A stretch of 64,000 nucleotides of DNA from Bacteroidota bacterium (GCA_016845175.1 JAERTD010000040.1:159462-223461); one strand, 5' to 3'; positions 45,101-55,033 are shown, numbered from the stretch's first letter. Numbers and translations: made by a program. Notes: generated by a model not told the origin, from the letters alone.

Positions 45101-46075
45101 AACAGTGGTGCCCGTATGCTTAATATTATCAACGACTTAATAGACATCTCGAAAATTGAGGCCGGCCAAATGGAAGTAAGCATTGCGGCCTGTAATGTCA
45201 ACGAACAATTGGAGTATATCCACACATTTTTTAAACCAGAAGCTGAAAAGAAAGGCCTGAAACTAACCATGGCGATGGCCTTACCATCCAGGGAGTCGAT
45301 CATACAAACAGACAAAGAGAAATTCTATGCCATCTTAACAAATCTGGTTAAAAATGCCATTAAGTATACCCATGAGGGCAACATTGAACTGGGCTATTTT
45401 AACAAAGTGGATGAATTGGAATTCTATGTGAAGGACACGGGTATTGGCATTGCAAAGGACCGACAATCGGTTGTTTTTGAGCGATTCGTACAGGCAGATA
45501 TCGAAGATACTGATGCCTATGAAGGGGCTGGTCTTGGCCTGGCCATAACCCACGCCTATGTAAGTATGATCGGAGGAAGCATCGGACTTCAGTCGGAGGA
45601 AGGAATAGGCTCTAACTTCTACTTCAGGCTTCCCTTTAACAGAAGTCAACCTCCAAAGTTCTCGCCGGTGAAACCAGGACCTGAAGCTTCTGCTTCGGTA
45701 TTTAATAAAAAGCTATCCATCCTGATCGTAGAGGATGAAGAATTTGCTGACACCTATCTGACCCTGGTTTTAAAAGATTACAGTTCGAAAATCCTCCATG
45801 CCAAAACAGGAAAAGAAGCGGTTGACTTATGTGCAAAGAACCCAGATCTTGATCTGGTATTAATGGATATAAAACTCCCCATAATGGATGGGTATACTGC
45901 AACAAAGGAAATTCGAAAATTCAATCAGGAAACGGTCATTATTGCACAAACAGCTTATGTAATGACCGGAGACCGTGAAAAGGCCTTGGCAGCAGGCTGC
46001 AATGATTATCTTTCAAAGCCAATCAATAAAAGTGAATTGAAGCTAAAACTGGCTTCGTTTTTTGGCGATCTCTAA
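42143..46075 (+). CDS. Hybrid histidine kinase: six PAS, GAF, kinase, receiver
   Basis: 1310 residues, no signal peptide or membrane helix. Six PAS or PAS-like domains run from about 30 to 765 (30-150, 160-270, 280-402, 420-530, 540-633, 646-763). A GAF domain follows (about 770-920), then HisKA with His952 in ANMSHEIRTPMNG, HATPase (1050-1165; NLVKNAIKYT, GAGLGLAI) and a C-terminal receiver (1190-1308) with acceptor Asp1242 in LVLMDIKLP. Cytoplasmic sensor; signals unknown. The GAF, kinase and receiver modules closely match the kinase at 58513. First gene of the cluster, with its own promoter. Confidence 0.93.
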   Translation: MKEPSSTKAELLGKIAQLEKRIKELQEAQDVSKIIIENTSESIAITTFDLKAKYLYVSPGVKNQLGYEPEDLLGRSFFEFVHPSDKKKLMPLAKRYMKMILSKVIRFDDPGISETIEYRIKDKEGGWHHLQSTLNFVDNNLLAVSRDISDAKIAEKKLKESEERFKKLSDLSFEGVLIHDKGVAIDMNTSFERMFGYDAQELLGVNVVEKLIPEKYIKITQQNIAQHSSLPYEIEGIKKDGSILPIEVEARNITLDGNKEVRVTAVRDISERKKAEKKLRDSEERYKRFATNTLDTIWTTDLQLNMTYVNEAVYNFLGYTPEELLKLHPSSFTTKEGIVKLGELAHEVLSTAQHPSIKNYKLELQQIKKDGSIIEVEITANPIFDDGKRIIGFQGRSIDISARKKMEEDILKAKQEAEENEARIKAITDQITDGITVTDMGGNYVFVNPSFCKMTGYREDILLAENVKMLADPSGKKVQFDKAKDSMTDFETQTKLKRNDGSVFHAEIHAKRINIGQQFFMLGIIRNIDDRIRREEILKRRTLFVEHNPAPVFRTDLNGIIQELNPATNTISKNISLGSPIFEVLKGVSVKDLENLGDGQQLQFEEVFGREHYLFTITKDYNTKSIYFFGANISRSKKDNQIIFDNEQRMALHVDQTPLGVIEWDLDFKVKKWNPSATRIFGYSKKDALGQHARFIVPEAYGDMVDQIWRSLLEKKGGGRSTNENVRKDKKTIICEWYNTPLVNKEGEVIAVTSLIDDITENVRASNIQKALYNISKAVMSTDYIESFIKLIRSELAVIIDTTNFYVALYDKKTDRLSLPFFADEKDSLSHMPEGKTLTRYVLNTRKSLMANKKRKQELIERGLVKQMGSDSKIWLGVPLKLEGEVTGVLAVQSYTDEKAYTIDDLKLLEFVSDQISVSIARKKAEIDLKLALEDAKEADRLKSAFLANMSHEIRTPMNGILGFTSLLNQPGITGEQIKQYVAIIENSGARMLNIINDLIDISKIEAGQMEVSIAACNVNEQLEYIHTFFKPEAEKKGLKLTMAMALPSRESIIQTDKEKFYAILTNLVKNAIKYTHEGNIELGYFNKVDELEFYVKDTGIGIAKDRQSVVFERFVQADIEDTDAYEGAGLGLAITHAYVSMIGGSIGLQSEEGIGSNFYFRLPFNRSQPPKFSPVKPGPEASASVFNKKLSILIVEDEEFADTYLTLVLKDYSSKILHAKTGKEAVDLCAKNPDLDLVLMDIKLPIMDGYTATKEIRKFNQETVIIAQTAYVMTGDREKALAAGCNDYLSKPINKSELKLKLASFFGDL

Positions 46076-46146
46076 TCAAATGATTTGTTGCCTTAAAGGA
46101 TTATTGAACCGGTAGCACCGGATACTTTCACCACTAATAAAATGCT

Positions 46147-49100
46147 ATGAGAACAATACTCGCTATCGATGATCAAGAAGATAACCTGGCAACCTTAGAA
46201 GCAATTGTGACCACAGGACTGGATAATTGTCAGCTAATAAAGGCTACTTCAGGTGAACAAGGAATTGCTTTGGCAAGAAAAGAGAAACCTGATACAATCT
46301 TATTGGATATTCTGATGCCACAAATGGATGGCTTTGAAGTTTGTGAAAAGTTAAAACAGCATAAGGATACCAATTCCATTCCTGTTATTATGCTAACAGC
46401 CATTAAAAATGATACCACCAACAGAACTAAAGCCTTGAAGGTTGGTGCAGAGGCTTTTATGAGTAAGCCATTTAACACCACTGAATTGATTGCCCAACTA
46501 GAAGTAATGCTCAGGATCAAAAACGCAGAGGATCTTCTACTTGAAGAAAAGAAATCACTGGAGGAACTGGTAATTGATCGAACCAAAGTGTTGTCGCAAA
46601 AGAATAAAGAGTTGGTCAAAGAAATAGAAAAGCGCAAAAAAGCTGAAACAGCTCTTAAAGATATTGCAACCCAGTTTTCATCGATTACAGGATATGCTTA
46701 TATAGAAGAAATATGTCATCACCTAACTACTACTCTTGAGGTCGATTATGCATTTGTTGGGGAACTATTTTCCAACGATTCAAAGGTGAAGGTGATTTCG
46801 GGCATTGGGTTGGGCAAAGAAATCGATCCCTTTACTTACGATTTGAAAGGAACTCCTTGTGCTGAAGTTGTTGGTAAATCCTTATGTTCTTTTCCTCAGG
46901 ATGTTCAAAAACTGTTCCCCAGCGATAAGCTTTTGGTCGACCTCGATATCCAGTCTTATTCAGGAATCCCGCTTTCTAACAGCGAAGGAAAAAACGTTGG
47001 CATACTCGTCTTGTTAAGTCGTACACCCATTAAAAACATCAAAGTTGCAGCCTCACTGATGCAAGTATTCTCTGATCGTGTGGCAGCAGAAATGGAACGC
47101 TTGCAAAAGGAAAATCTCATCAAGGAAAGTGAAGAGAAATATCGTAACCTGGTAAATAGAGCTAATGATGGGATATGTATATTGCAGGATAATCTGGTAA
47201 AATTCGCCAACCCACGATTAGTAGAGTTATGGGGAGGCTCATTGAGCGAAATCATCGATAGCAGCTTTATAAACTATGTTGATGATGAAGAGATACCACG
47301 ACTGGCCAATTACTACCAAAGACGTCTTAAGGGAGAAAATGTGCCTAGCATTTACGATACCATCCTAAAGCATAAAAGTGGAAATAGAGTTTATGTAGAA
47401 ATTAGTGCTGGAATGATCCAGTACAACTCTAAACCTGCTAATCTCGTCGTAATAAGAGATATCACAGAAAGAAAAAAAGCAGAGGCTTCCCTGCTTAAGT
47501 TGTCAGCTGCAGTACAGCAAAGCCCTTCCGTAATTGTTATTACAGATTCAAAAGGAATCATAGAGTATGTAAATCCAAAATTTGTTGAACTGACTGGATA
47601 TACTCAAAAGGAAGCCATTGGGAAAAAATCCAATGTCTTAAAATCAGGACATCAGGATCCGAAAATATATAAAAAGCTATGGAAAACCATTCTTTCTGGA
47701 AATGAATGGCGTGGTGAGTTTTATAATAAAAAGAAAAATGGGGAACTGTTTTGGGAATCTGCTTCCATATCACCAATATTTGATAAAGGAAAATCCATAA
47801 AACACTTTGTAAAGGTAGCGGAGGATATTACTGAACATAAAAAGGCCATCCAGGCCTTATTAGAAAGCGAACAAAAGTTTAAGGATATTGCCAACCTATT
47901 ACCACAGATTGTATATGAAACAAACCTCGCCGGTGTACTTACCTTCGTCAACCAACAGGCATTTGAGTTGTTTGGTTATTCTAAGGATGAATTTGAATCT
48001 GGAATCCATGTTCTGGAAGCACTGGTTGAAGAAGATCGGATAAGAGCTGCTGAGAAAATTAAAATTCTATATAATGATCATCCCCATGGTAGCGATGAGT
48101 ATACTGCGCTGAGAAAAGATGGCACCACTTTCCCTGTGATTATTTACTCAAGTGTCATATATGTAAATGATAAGCCTAGTGGTTTAAGAGGGGTTATCGT
48201 AGACATTACAGAAAGAAAAAAGTCAGAAGAAGAACTCAAAGCAAGCAACGCTCTTGTAGAGGCTAGTGAAAAGAAATTCAGAGAGTTGTTCGAAAAATCG
48301 GGAGACCCACTGTTAATATTGGAAAACAGAAAGTTTGTTGATTGTAATTCATCTACTATCGAGCTGTTGCAATTCGATAAAAAAGAGGATTTTCTGAACG
48401 TCCATCCTTCTCAATTATCTCCAGAATTGCAGCCAGATGGTCGACTGTCTAAAACTAAGGCTGAAGAAATGATGGATGCAGCAATGAAAAAAGGAACCCA
48501 CCGTTTTGAGTGGGATCATACCAAAAAGAGCGGTGAAGTTTTTCCTGTAGAAGTGCTGTTAACAGCGATCTCAGACGATCCGAAAAAAGAAATCATACAC
48601 GCAGTTTGGCGTGATATTACCAATAGGAATAAGGTTCAGCGAGAGCTTATTAAGGCCAAGGAAAAAGCAGAGGAAAGTGATCGCTTGAAATCAGCATTTT
48701 TGGCTAATATGAGTCATGAAATCCGTACACCCATGAATGGGATCATGGGTTTTGCTGAACTATTAAAGGAGCCCGGCATTACTGGAAAGAAACAAAAAAA
48801 ATACCTGGAAATCATTGAAAAGAGTGGTAGACGGATGTTGAATACCCTCAGTGACCTGATGGATATTTCAAGAATTGAAGCGGGCCAGATCCAGATAAAT
48901 AATTCTTGGTTTGATATCAACGAACAGATTGATGCTGTTCAAAGCTTCTTTATTCCAGAGGCAAATCAAAAAGGATTGGAATTGTTAGTGAACAATCAAT
49001 TACTGGCACCGGAAACCATGATTCACTCAGACCATGAGAAAGTTTTTGCGATTTTGGCTAATCTTACAAAAAATGCCATCAAGTTTACCGAGGAGGGAAG

Positions 49101-49812
49101 CATCGAAATTGGGTGTCAAAAGAAAGGAGAATTACTTCAATGTTATGTGAAAGATACTGGTATTGGGATTCCTTTGAGTCGGCAGAAGGCTATATTTGAA
49201 CGATTTGTCCATGCAGATATTGAAGATAAGGCAGCCTACGAAGGTTCAGGGCTAGGACTCGCCATTTCAAAAGCTTTTGTTGAAATGTTGGGTGGATCCA
49301 TATGGGTGGAAAGCGACACTACACCCACTGAAAGTCAAATCGGTGCAACTTTTTGGTTTACGCTGGCAACCAACTTGTTCAAAAACGATTACAAATCATC
49401 TGTTGTTGATTCAAAAGAGAGAACAGAAGAACTTAGGCCTTCGAGAAAACTGAAGATTTTGGTGGTAGAAGATGAGGAAACCAATGACTTGTATTTATCC
49501 ACTTTATTGGAAACTTACGCAAGTAATATTTTACATGCTACCCATGGAGAAGAAGCCATCAAAATATGCCGGGAACATTCAGATATTGACCTGGTGTTGA
49601 TGGATTTAAAGATGCCAGGTATTAGTGGGCTTGAAGCTACCCGAAGCATTCGTAAATTCAATAAAGAACTGACCATAATAGCACAAACGGCTTACGCACT
49701 AAGTGGTGATAGGGAGAAAGCTTTGCGGGCAGGTTGTGATGATTATCTTTCAAAGCCAATCAACAAAAATGAATTGAAGCAAAAACTGCTTGCGTTTTTT
49801 GGGGGAAGCTAG
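46147..49812 (+). CDS. Hybrid histidine kinase: receiver, GAF, four PAS, kinase, receiver
   Basis: 1221 residues, cytoplasmic. The N-terminal receiver (1-125) has Asp54 in ILLDILMP and the conserved Lys in SKPF. A coiled coil leads to GAF (172-318) and PAS domains at about 328-440, 452-570, 572-695 and 705-825; the second has the LKSG...W.GEF.NKKKNGE pattern of NifL-type PAS. HisKA has His857, the HATPase covers about 955-1065 (GSGLGLAISKAFVEMLGG), and the second receiver (1100-1219) has Asp1153 in LMDLKMP. Receivers at both ends suggest it both receives and passes on phosphate. 71 bases after the previous gene. Confidence 0.93.
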   Translation: MRTILAIDDQEDNLATLEAIVTTGLDNCQLIKATSGEQGIALARKEKPDTILLDILMPQMDGFEVCEKLKQHKDTNSIPVIMLTAIKNDTTNRTKALKVGAEAFMSKPFNTTELIAQLEVMLRIKNAEDLLLEEKKSLEELVIDRTKVLSQKNKELVKEIEKRKKAETALKDIATQFSSITGYAYIEEICHHLTTTLEVDYAFVGELFSNDSKVKVISGIGLGKEIDPFTYDLKGTPCAEVVGKSLCSFPQDVQKLFPSDKLLVDLDIQSYSGIPLSNSEGKNVGILVLLSRTPIKNIKVAASLMQVFSDRVAAEMERLQKENLIKESEEKYRNLVNRANDGICILQDNLVKFANPRLVELWGGSLSEIIDSSFINYVDDEEIPRLANYYQRRLKGENVPSIYDTILKHKSGNRVYVEISAGMIQYNSKPANLVVIRDITERKKAEASLLKLSAAVQQSPSVIVITDSKGIIEYVNPKFVELTGYTQKEAIGKKSNVLKSGHQDPKIYKKLWKTILSGNEWRGEFYNKKKNGELFWESASISPIFDKGKSIKHFVKVAEDITEHKKAIQALLESEQKFKDIANLLPQIVYETNLAGVLTFVNQQAFELFGYSKDEFESGIHVLEALVEEDRIRAAEKIKILYNDHPHGSDEYTALRKDGTTFPVIIYSSVIYVNDKPSGLRGVIVDITERKKSEEELKASNALVEASEKKFRELFEKSGDPLLILENRKFVDCNSSTIELLQFDKKEDFLNVHPSQLSPELQPDGRLSKTKAEEMMDAAMKKGTHRFEWDHTKKSGEVFPVEVLLTAISDDPKKEIIHAVWRDITNRNKVQRELIKAKEKAEESDRLKSAFLANMSHEIRTPMNGIMGFAELLKEPGITGKKQKKYLEIIEKSGRRMLNTLSDLMDISRIEAGQIQINNSWFDINEQIDAVQSFFIPEANQKGLELLVNNQLLAPETMIHSDHEKVFAILANLTKNAIKFTEEGSIEIGCQKKGELLQCYVKDTGIGIPLSRQKAIFERFVHADIEDKAAYEGSGLGLAISKAFVEMLGGSIWVESDTTPTESQIGATFWFTLATNLFKNDYKSSVVDSKERTEELRPSRKLKILVVEDEETNDLYLSTLLETYASNILHATHGEEAIKICREHSDIDLVLMDLKMPGISGLEATRSIRKFNKELTIIAQTAYALSGDREKALRAGCDDYLSKPINKNELKQKLLAFFGGS

Positions 49813-50030
49813 AGGTGGCTTAAGCATTTAAATACAATAAAATTACGACCTGCCTTTGAAGTTTTAATGACACCAACTATTCAAAACAGGGCTTACAAAT
49901 AAGCTCCATTTGAACCATGATGACTAATACAAAGACCCATGAGACAGTGCTTTATTGGGATTATTTGATTAATTTAACGAGGCCAAAAGAGCCATTTGCT
50001 ATAGTGTATTGAGCTTTAACACCAATTATT

Positions 50031-50870
50031 ATGGGACAAGAGCAAAATATTCTGGCCATATTATGCTATCTAAAATCACGAAAGGGGTTTGATTTTGAGG
50101 GCTATAGGTCTGCCATGATTGAAAGAAGGATTCAGAAACGAATCAGGGCAACCCATTGTAAATCTTTTGCCTCCTATCTGGATTATTTGCATGCCAATGC
50201 TGAGGAAGCTGAAAAACTTCGGGATGTATTTACCATAAATGTAAGTGAGTTCTTCAGAGATCCACTGCTATTTGAATATCTATACACAGTGATCATGCCC
50301 GCAATCCTAAGCACCAAAGTGAATGAACAGGATAAAACCCTGAGGATTTGGTCAGCAGGATGTGCCAGAGGTGAAGAAGCTTACTCCACAGCTATTTTGG
50401 TGCATGAGTTATTAAGTAAAGACAGCCTCAACATTAAACCTTCAATTTTTGCGACCGACATTGATACCAAGGCACTTCAATTTGCGGCCGATGGAGTTTA
50501 TTCTGAAAAAAGACTGGAAAACATAAAATTAGCCTGGTTCAGAAAATACTTTAGAGAATCCGACATGGGATATATAATAAATGCCCTTATTCGTCAAATG
50601 CTGCAATTTTCCTCTTACAACCTGCTCGACGATAAAGCTTCGGTTCCTCCGGAGAGCCTCTATGGTAGCTTTGATCTGGTTTTATGCCGAAATGTTCTTA
50701 TTTACTTTCAGCAGAAACAGCAGGACTATATCTTCCAAAAACTATGGAAATCACTGAAGCCAGGGGGCTATTTAATTCTGGGTGAAACAGAGCTTATGTC
50801 AAGGACCTATTTGCCTCTTTTCTCAAAAGTACCCTGTCATTGCAAGATCTATCAAAAAATGAACCACTAG
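50031..50870 (+). CDS. CheR-type protein-glutamate O-methyltransferase
   Basis: 279 residues, full CheR length. The N-terminal helical domain (1-80) includes YRSAMIERRIQKRI. The SAM-binding motif is WSAGCARGEEAYS at 107-119, and CRNVLIYF lies at 219-226. NVSEFFRD (70-77) replaces the common TTFFRE. It methylates receptor glutamates in chemotaxis, but no methyl-accepting receptor, CheA, CheW or CheB is seen in this window. It sits between PAS kinases, so it probably acts in a non-chemotaxis signalling system. ATG at 50031, with 218 featureless bases upstream. Confidence 0.93.
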   Translation: MGQEQNILAILCYLKSRKGFDFEGYRSAMIERRIQKRIRATHCKSFASYLDYLHANAEEAEKLRDVFTINVSEFFRDPLLFEYLYTVIMPAILSTKVNEQDKTLRIWSAGCARGEEAYSTAILVHELLSKDSLNIKPSIFATDIDTKALQFAADGVYSEKRLENIKLAWFRKYFRESDMGYIINALIRQMLQFSSYNLLDDKASVPPESLYGSFDLVLCRNVLIYFQQKQQDYIFQKLWKSLKPGGYLILGETELMSRTYLPLFSKVPCHCKIYQKMNH

Positions 50871-50901
50871 AAAAGGGCTCTATGCATTAAATATCATACC
50901 T

Positions 50902-52320
50902 ATGAGTACTGATCATCAGAAAACCACCGAGCAACTTATTCAAGAGAATGAAGACTTAAGACATCAGCTACAAGAGTTGAAGAAAAAAGTTGAACCCAGC
51001 AAGAGCATTTTCGATACCGACGAATTGTTCAAAGCCCTTGTAACCAATACCGAGGAAATCATTTATGTCATAGCAAAGGACGGGCGGTTCTTGCTTTCAG
51101 AAGGTAAAGGTTTGGCAAAGCTTGGCTTGAAAGCAGGTGAAGTAGTGGGACAATCAGTTTTTGATATGTATAAGGATTATCCGGACTTATTGGAATCTAT
51201 AAGAAGATGTTTTGAGGGTGAAACATTTTATGGGGAACATACAATAGGCCCTGTGCATTTTAGAAACTGGTATACACCATTTCTTGATGAAAACGGCCAG
51301 GTGGTTGGTTTACTGGGCTTATCCATGGATATTACTGATGAAGCCAAAGCCAAAGAGCAAATCATTGCAGAGAAGGAGTTTACCGAATTGGCTCTTGATG
51401 CACAAAAAGACAGCTTTTTCCTCTTTGATATTAGCTCAGGTAAGCCCATTCGTTGGAACAAGGCATTTCGTGAATTATCAGGATATACTGATGAAGAAAT
51501 TTCTAAATTACCAGCACCAGACAGCTATTATAGTAAGTCCGATCTTGAAAAGGCCACTGCAACTGTTGAAACCGCAATGACGACAGGGACAGCCCATGTT
51601 ATATTGGATCTGATATGTAAAAATGGAGATAGCATACCTACCGAATATCAGGTAGCCATGATGCCTGATGAATCGGGAGAAAAAAAATACCTGATCTCAG
51701 TGGGCAGAGACATTAGCTTGCGAAAGAAAGCTGAGGAAGAATTAAAAAATAGCCAGAAGCGCTTGCTAAGCCTGATAAATAACCAGGATGCAGGAATTGT
51801 CGTTCACGCAGCAGATACTAGTATCACCCAGTTTAATCCACGTGCTCTCGAATTACTTGGTCTTAAAGCAGAACAAATGCTAGGTAAAGTAGCCTTTGAC
51901 CCCGATTGGAATTTTCTGGATGAACATGCTGAGGTTATGCCTGTTGAATCCTATCCGGTTAATCAGATAATAAAGAAGAAAAGAAGCATTAAAAATTTGT
52001 TGGTTGGTATCAACAATCCAACAGACCAATCCCTGTATTGGGTATTGGTTAATGGGGTTCCCATTTTTGATAAATCTGGCGAAATCGATGAAGTCATTAT
52101 TAGTTTCATTGACATTACAGAAAGGAAGCAGGCTGAACAGGAGTTAACTAAGTATCAGCAAGACCTCGAAGCAATGATTCAGGAAAGAACCGAAGAGTTG
52201 GAGATCAAAAATAAAGAACTTGACAATGCACTAAAAGTATTTGTCGGAAGGGAACAAACCATCAGAGAACTTCAAAAACAAATAAGAGAACTGAAAGATC
52301 CCAACGGAGCTGTGAACTAA
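50902..52320 (+). CDS. PAS-only sensor protein with coiled-coil tail
   Basis: 472 residues. An N-terminal coil precedes three PAS domains (about 40-150, 155-275, 290-410) and a C-terminal coiled coil (415-472), which ends KNKELDNALKVFVGREQTIRELQ. No HisKA, HATPase, receiver, cyclase or DNA-binding domain is present, so it must act through a partner. Its tail is nearly the same as that of the next gene's product. 31 bases after cheR, 10 bases before the next gene. Confidence 0.88.
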   Translation: MSTDHQKTTEQLIQENEDLRHQLQELKKKVEPSKSIFDTDELFKALVTNTEEIIYVIAKDGRFLLSEGKGLAKLGLKAGEVVGQSVFDMYKDYPDLLESIRRCFEGETFYGEHTIGPVHFRNWYTPFLDENGQVVGLLGLSMDITDEAKAKEQIIAEKEFTELALDAQKDSFFLFDISSGKPIRWNKAFRELSGYTDEEISKLPAPDSYYSKSDLEKATATVETAMTTGTAHVILDLICKNGDSIPTEYQVAMMPDESGEKKYLISVGRDISLRKKAEEELKNSQKRLLSLINNQDAGIVVHAADTSITQFNPRALELLGLKAEQMLGKVAFDPDWNFLDEHAEVMPVESYPVNQIIKKKRSIKNLLVGINNPTDQSLYWVLVNGVPIFDKSGEIDEVIISFIDITERKQAEQELTKYQQDLEAMIQERTEELEIKNKELDNALKVFVGREQTIRELQKQIRELKDPNGAVN

Positions 52321-52330
52321 TACTACTGCT

Positions 52331-55033
52331 ATGGAAGACCTGAGTAATAAATCTAAAAAGGAACTCATTGATGAAATTGAGGCCATAAGGCTTCAGTTAC
52401 AACAATCTCAGAGTAGGAATATTCAAGAGTTAATAGAGCACAAAGAAAGGTATGACCTGGCCAATAAGGCCACTAAGGATGGTATTTACGATTGGAATTT
52501 AGTATCCAATGAGATCTATTATAACCCCAACTGGAAAAAAATGCTTGGCTACGAAGATGATGAGTTGGCCAACGACTTTAAAGTATGGGAAACCCACACG
52601 CTTCCTGAAGATGTTGAAAGATCATGGAAGATGCAAAACGAACTCATCAATAAGAAACGAGATCGCTTTGTCATGGAATTCAAGATGAAACATAAGGATG
52701 GCCATTTGGTTGATATTTTATCAAGGGCAGAGGCTGTATTTGATGAAAACGGGAAAGCCATAAGGATTGTTGGTACCCATGTCGACATCACAGAGAAGAA
52801 AAAGGTTCTGGAAGACTTAAGGAACAGTGAAGAAAGGTTTAGGACACTAACCAATTTGGCACCTGTTGGCATCTATTTGGCTGATCATAAAGGCAATTGC
52901 ACCTATGCCAATCCCAAATGGCTGGAAATGGCAGGCTTAACCCTAGAGGAAGCTATGGGTATGGGTTGGTCGGAAGCTTTACACCCCGATGACAGGGCTG
53001 CCATTGAAAGCTCATGGTATGCATCTCATGAATCCAGAATTACCTGGAGACATAAGTTCCGTTTCCAAACACCTCATGGGAAGGTAACCTGGGTACATGG
53101 AATGGCTGATCCAATTTACAACAGCCAAAATCAACTTGCTGGCTATATGGGTGTCAATATGGATGTTACCGAATTCAACCAGGCTGAGGATGCATTGAAA
53201 GAAAGCGAATTGTTTTTGGATCAGATCTTCAATTCCTCTGCAGTGAGCACTTGGATATCAGATAACAAAGGCGTGGCTATTAGATGTAATCCGGCTTGTT
53301 TAAGGTTTTTTGGGGCCGCTGAAGATGAAGTAATAGGTAAATATAATTTACTGCAGGATGAAGTGGTAAAGGCTCAGGGTTTCTTGCCAGATGTGGAAAA
53401 AGTATATACCGAAGGAAAGGTGGCAAATATTGTGATCGATTATAATTTCGGAGCGGTTGATCATGTTGATGTGAAGAATGCTACCCATAAAGTCATCAAT
53501 TCTATCATCACACCTGTTATTAAAGAAGATGGAAAAATCAGTAATGCCATTATTCAAACCATTGATCTTTCAGAAATTAAAATAGCGGAGAGAAATGCAA
53601 TAGATGAAAAATTGAAAGCAGAACAATACCTCGATATAGCTGAGGTTATGCTGCTGAGCATCGATAATAGAGGCATTGTTCAATTGATTAACCCAAAAGG
53701 CTGTGAAATACTGGGTGGAACAAAAGAAGACATTATTGGGAAGAATTGGTTTGACACCTTTCTACCAGAGGCAATAAAAGAGGAGGTTAAGGAAGTTGCA
53801 GCCAAGGTTTTTGCAGGTGAGATAGAATCAGTTAAATATCACGAAAATACCATCCTTACCTTACAGGGTGAAGAAAAACTCATGGCCTTTAGAAATTCAG
53901 TATTTACTGACGATAATAATCGGATTATTGGAACCCTGAGCTCAGGAGAGGATATCACTGAACGTGTGAAGCAGGAGCAATTGTTTGTATCGCAGATGGA
54001 TTTTCTTAACAAGATTAGCATTCTGACCAATAAAGCATTGAGTAAGGAAGAACTACTTTCAACAGTCTTTCAGGAAACACTTGAGTATATGAAGGTTGAT
54101 CGTATCTGGCTTCTTTTACCCTGCGACCCAAGCGCCGACTATTGGGAGGTAGAAATGGAGTGTAGCTCACCGGACTACCCGGGAGCCTTCGCACAAGGTG
54201 AGAAAATAGTAATGAATAAGGAGGATGCTGAAATTATTGAAAGAATGCAAAGAGAAGAAGGGGTTGTGGTGATTGATTTTGATCAGGAGAAAACACCCAA
54301 TCAAACAGCATCTGAATATTCCATACTTACTGAAGTGTTGTTTACCTTGAGATTAACATCAGGGGAGACCTATTTATGTGGCATGCATCAATGCTCACAT
54401 TATCGGGATTGGAGTAGGGAAGAGAAAAACCTTTTCCGAGAAGTAGGAAATCGGATTTCAGATGCATTAAATCGCTTGATCTTTGTGAATAATTTAGAAA
54501 ATAGTGAATCCAAGTTCAAGAGTTTGTTTGATTCTGGTTTGCTTGGTATTCTGTTCTGGAATGCCGCTGGTGAAATATCAGATGCCAATAAGGTTTTCCT
54601 GAATATGATAGGATATACCAAAGACGAATTACTCAATGGAGATCTAAGCTGGAAGGGTTTAACACCACCAGAATATGAAGCTAGAGATAGAGAACTTCTA
54701 GCGGAGCTTGCCGAGAAGGGAAGAATTACGCCTTTTGAAAAGGAGTATTATCATAAAGATGGCAGTAGGATACCCATCTTAATCGGAGCTGCAACCATTA
54801 AAGATTCCAATGATTCGGGTGTGGCATTTATTATGGATATCACCGAGAAAAAGGAATTTGAAAAAGAACTGCATCGGCATAGGGACCAACTGGAGCATAT
54901 GGTTGAAGAGCGCACCAAGGCATTAAATCGTAAAAATAAAGAACTGGATGATGCTCTTAAAGTATTTGTCGGACGCGAACTAACCATCAAGGAACTTCAA
55001 AAGAAGATAGCAACTCTGGAAAAGAATAAATAG
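52331..55033 (+). CDS. Multi-PAS/GAF sensor protein with coiled-coil tail, no kinase
   Basis: 900 residues. A short N-terminal coil precedes PAS domains at about 38-155, 165-285, 290-420 and 430-560, a GAF-like domain (565-720) and a fifth PAS (725-845). The C-terminal coil (850-900) ends KNKELDDALKVFVGRELTIK. As in the gene before it, no output domain is present. The GAF-like part contains several Cys and His (YLCGMHQCSHYRDW), which might bind a metal, but this is only a guess. Cytoplasmic, as no membrane helix is seen. Confidence 0.88.
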   Translation: MEDLSNKSKKELIDEIEAIRLQLQQSQSRNIQELIEHKERYDLANKATKDGIYDWNLVSNEIYYNPNWKKMLGYEDDELANDFKVWETHTLPEDVERSWKMQNELINKKRDRFVMEFKMKHKDGHLVDILSRAEAVFDENGKAIRIVGTHVDITEKKKVLEDLRNSEERFRTLTNLAPVGIYLADHKGNCTYANPKWLEMAGLTLEEAMGMGWSEALHPDDRAAIESSWYASHESRITWRHKFRFQTPHGKVTWVHGMADPIYNSQNQLAGYMGVNMDVTEFNQAEDALKESELFLDQIFNSSAVSTWISDNKGVAIRCNPACLRFFGAAEDEVIGKYNLLQDEVVKAQGFLPDVEKVYTEGKVANIVIDYNFGAVDHVDVKNATHKVINSIITPVIKEDGKISNAIIQTIDLSEIKIAERNAIDEKLKAEQYLDIAEVMLLSIDNRGIVQLINPKGCEILGGTKEDIIGKNWFDTFLPEAIKEEVKEVAAKVFAGEIESVKYHENTILTLQGEEKLMAFRNSVFTDDNNRIIGTLSSGEDITERVKQEQLFVSQMDFLNKISILTNKALSKEELLSTVFQETLEYMKVDRIWLLLPCDPSADYWEVEMECSSPDYPGAFAQGEKIVMNKEDAEIIERMQREEGVVVIDFDQEKTPNQTASEYSILTEVLFTLRLTSGETYLCGMHQCSHYRDWSREEKNLFREVGNRISDALNRLIFVNNLENSESKFKSLFDSGLLGILFWNAAGEISDANKVFLNMIGYTKDELLNGDLSWKGLTPPEYEARDRELLAELAEKGRITPFEKEYYHKDGSRIPILIGAATIKDSNDSGVAFIMDITEKKEFEKELHRHRDQLEHMVEERTKALNRKNKELDDALKVFVGRELTIKELQKKIATLEKNK

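Noticed and set aside
46109..46121. Hairpin CCGGT-AGC-ACCGG between two kinase genes as a terminator
   Set aside because: Short stem with no T run after it; more likely irrelevant or a weak processing site.
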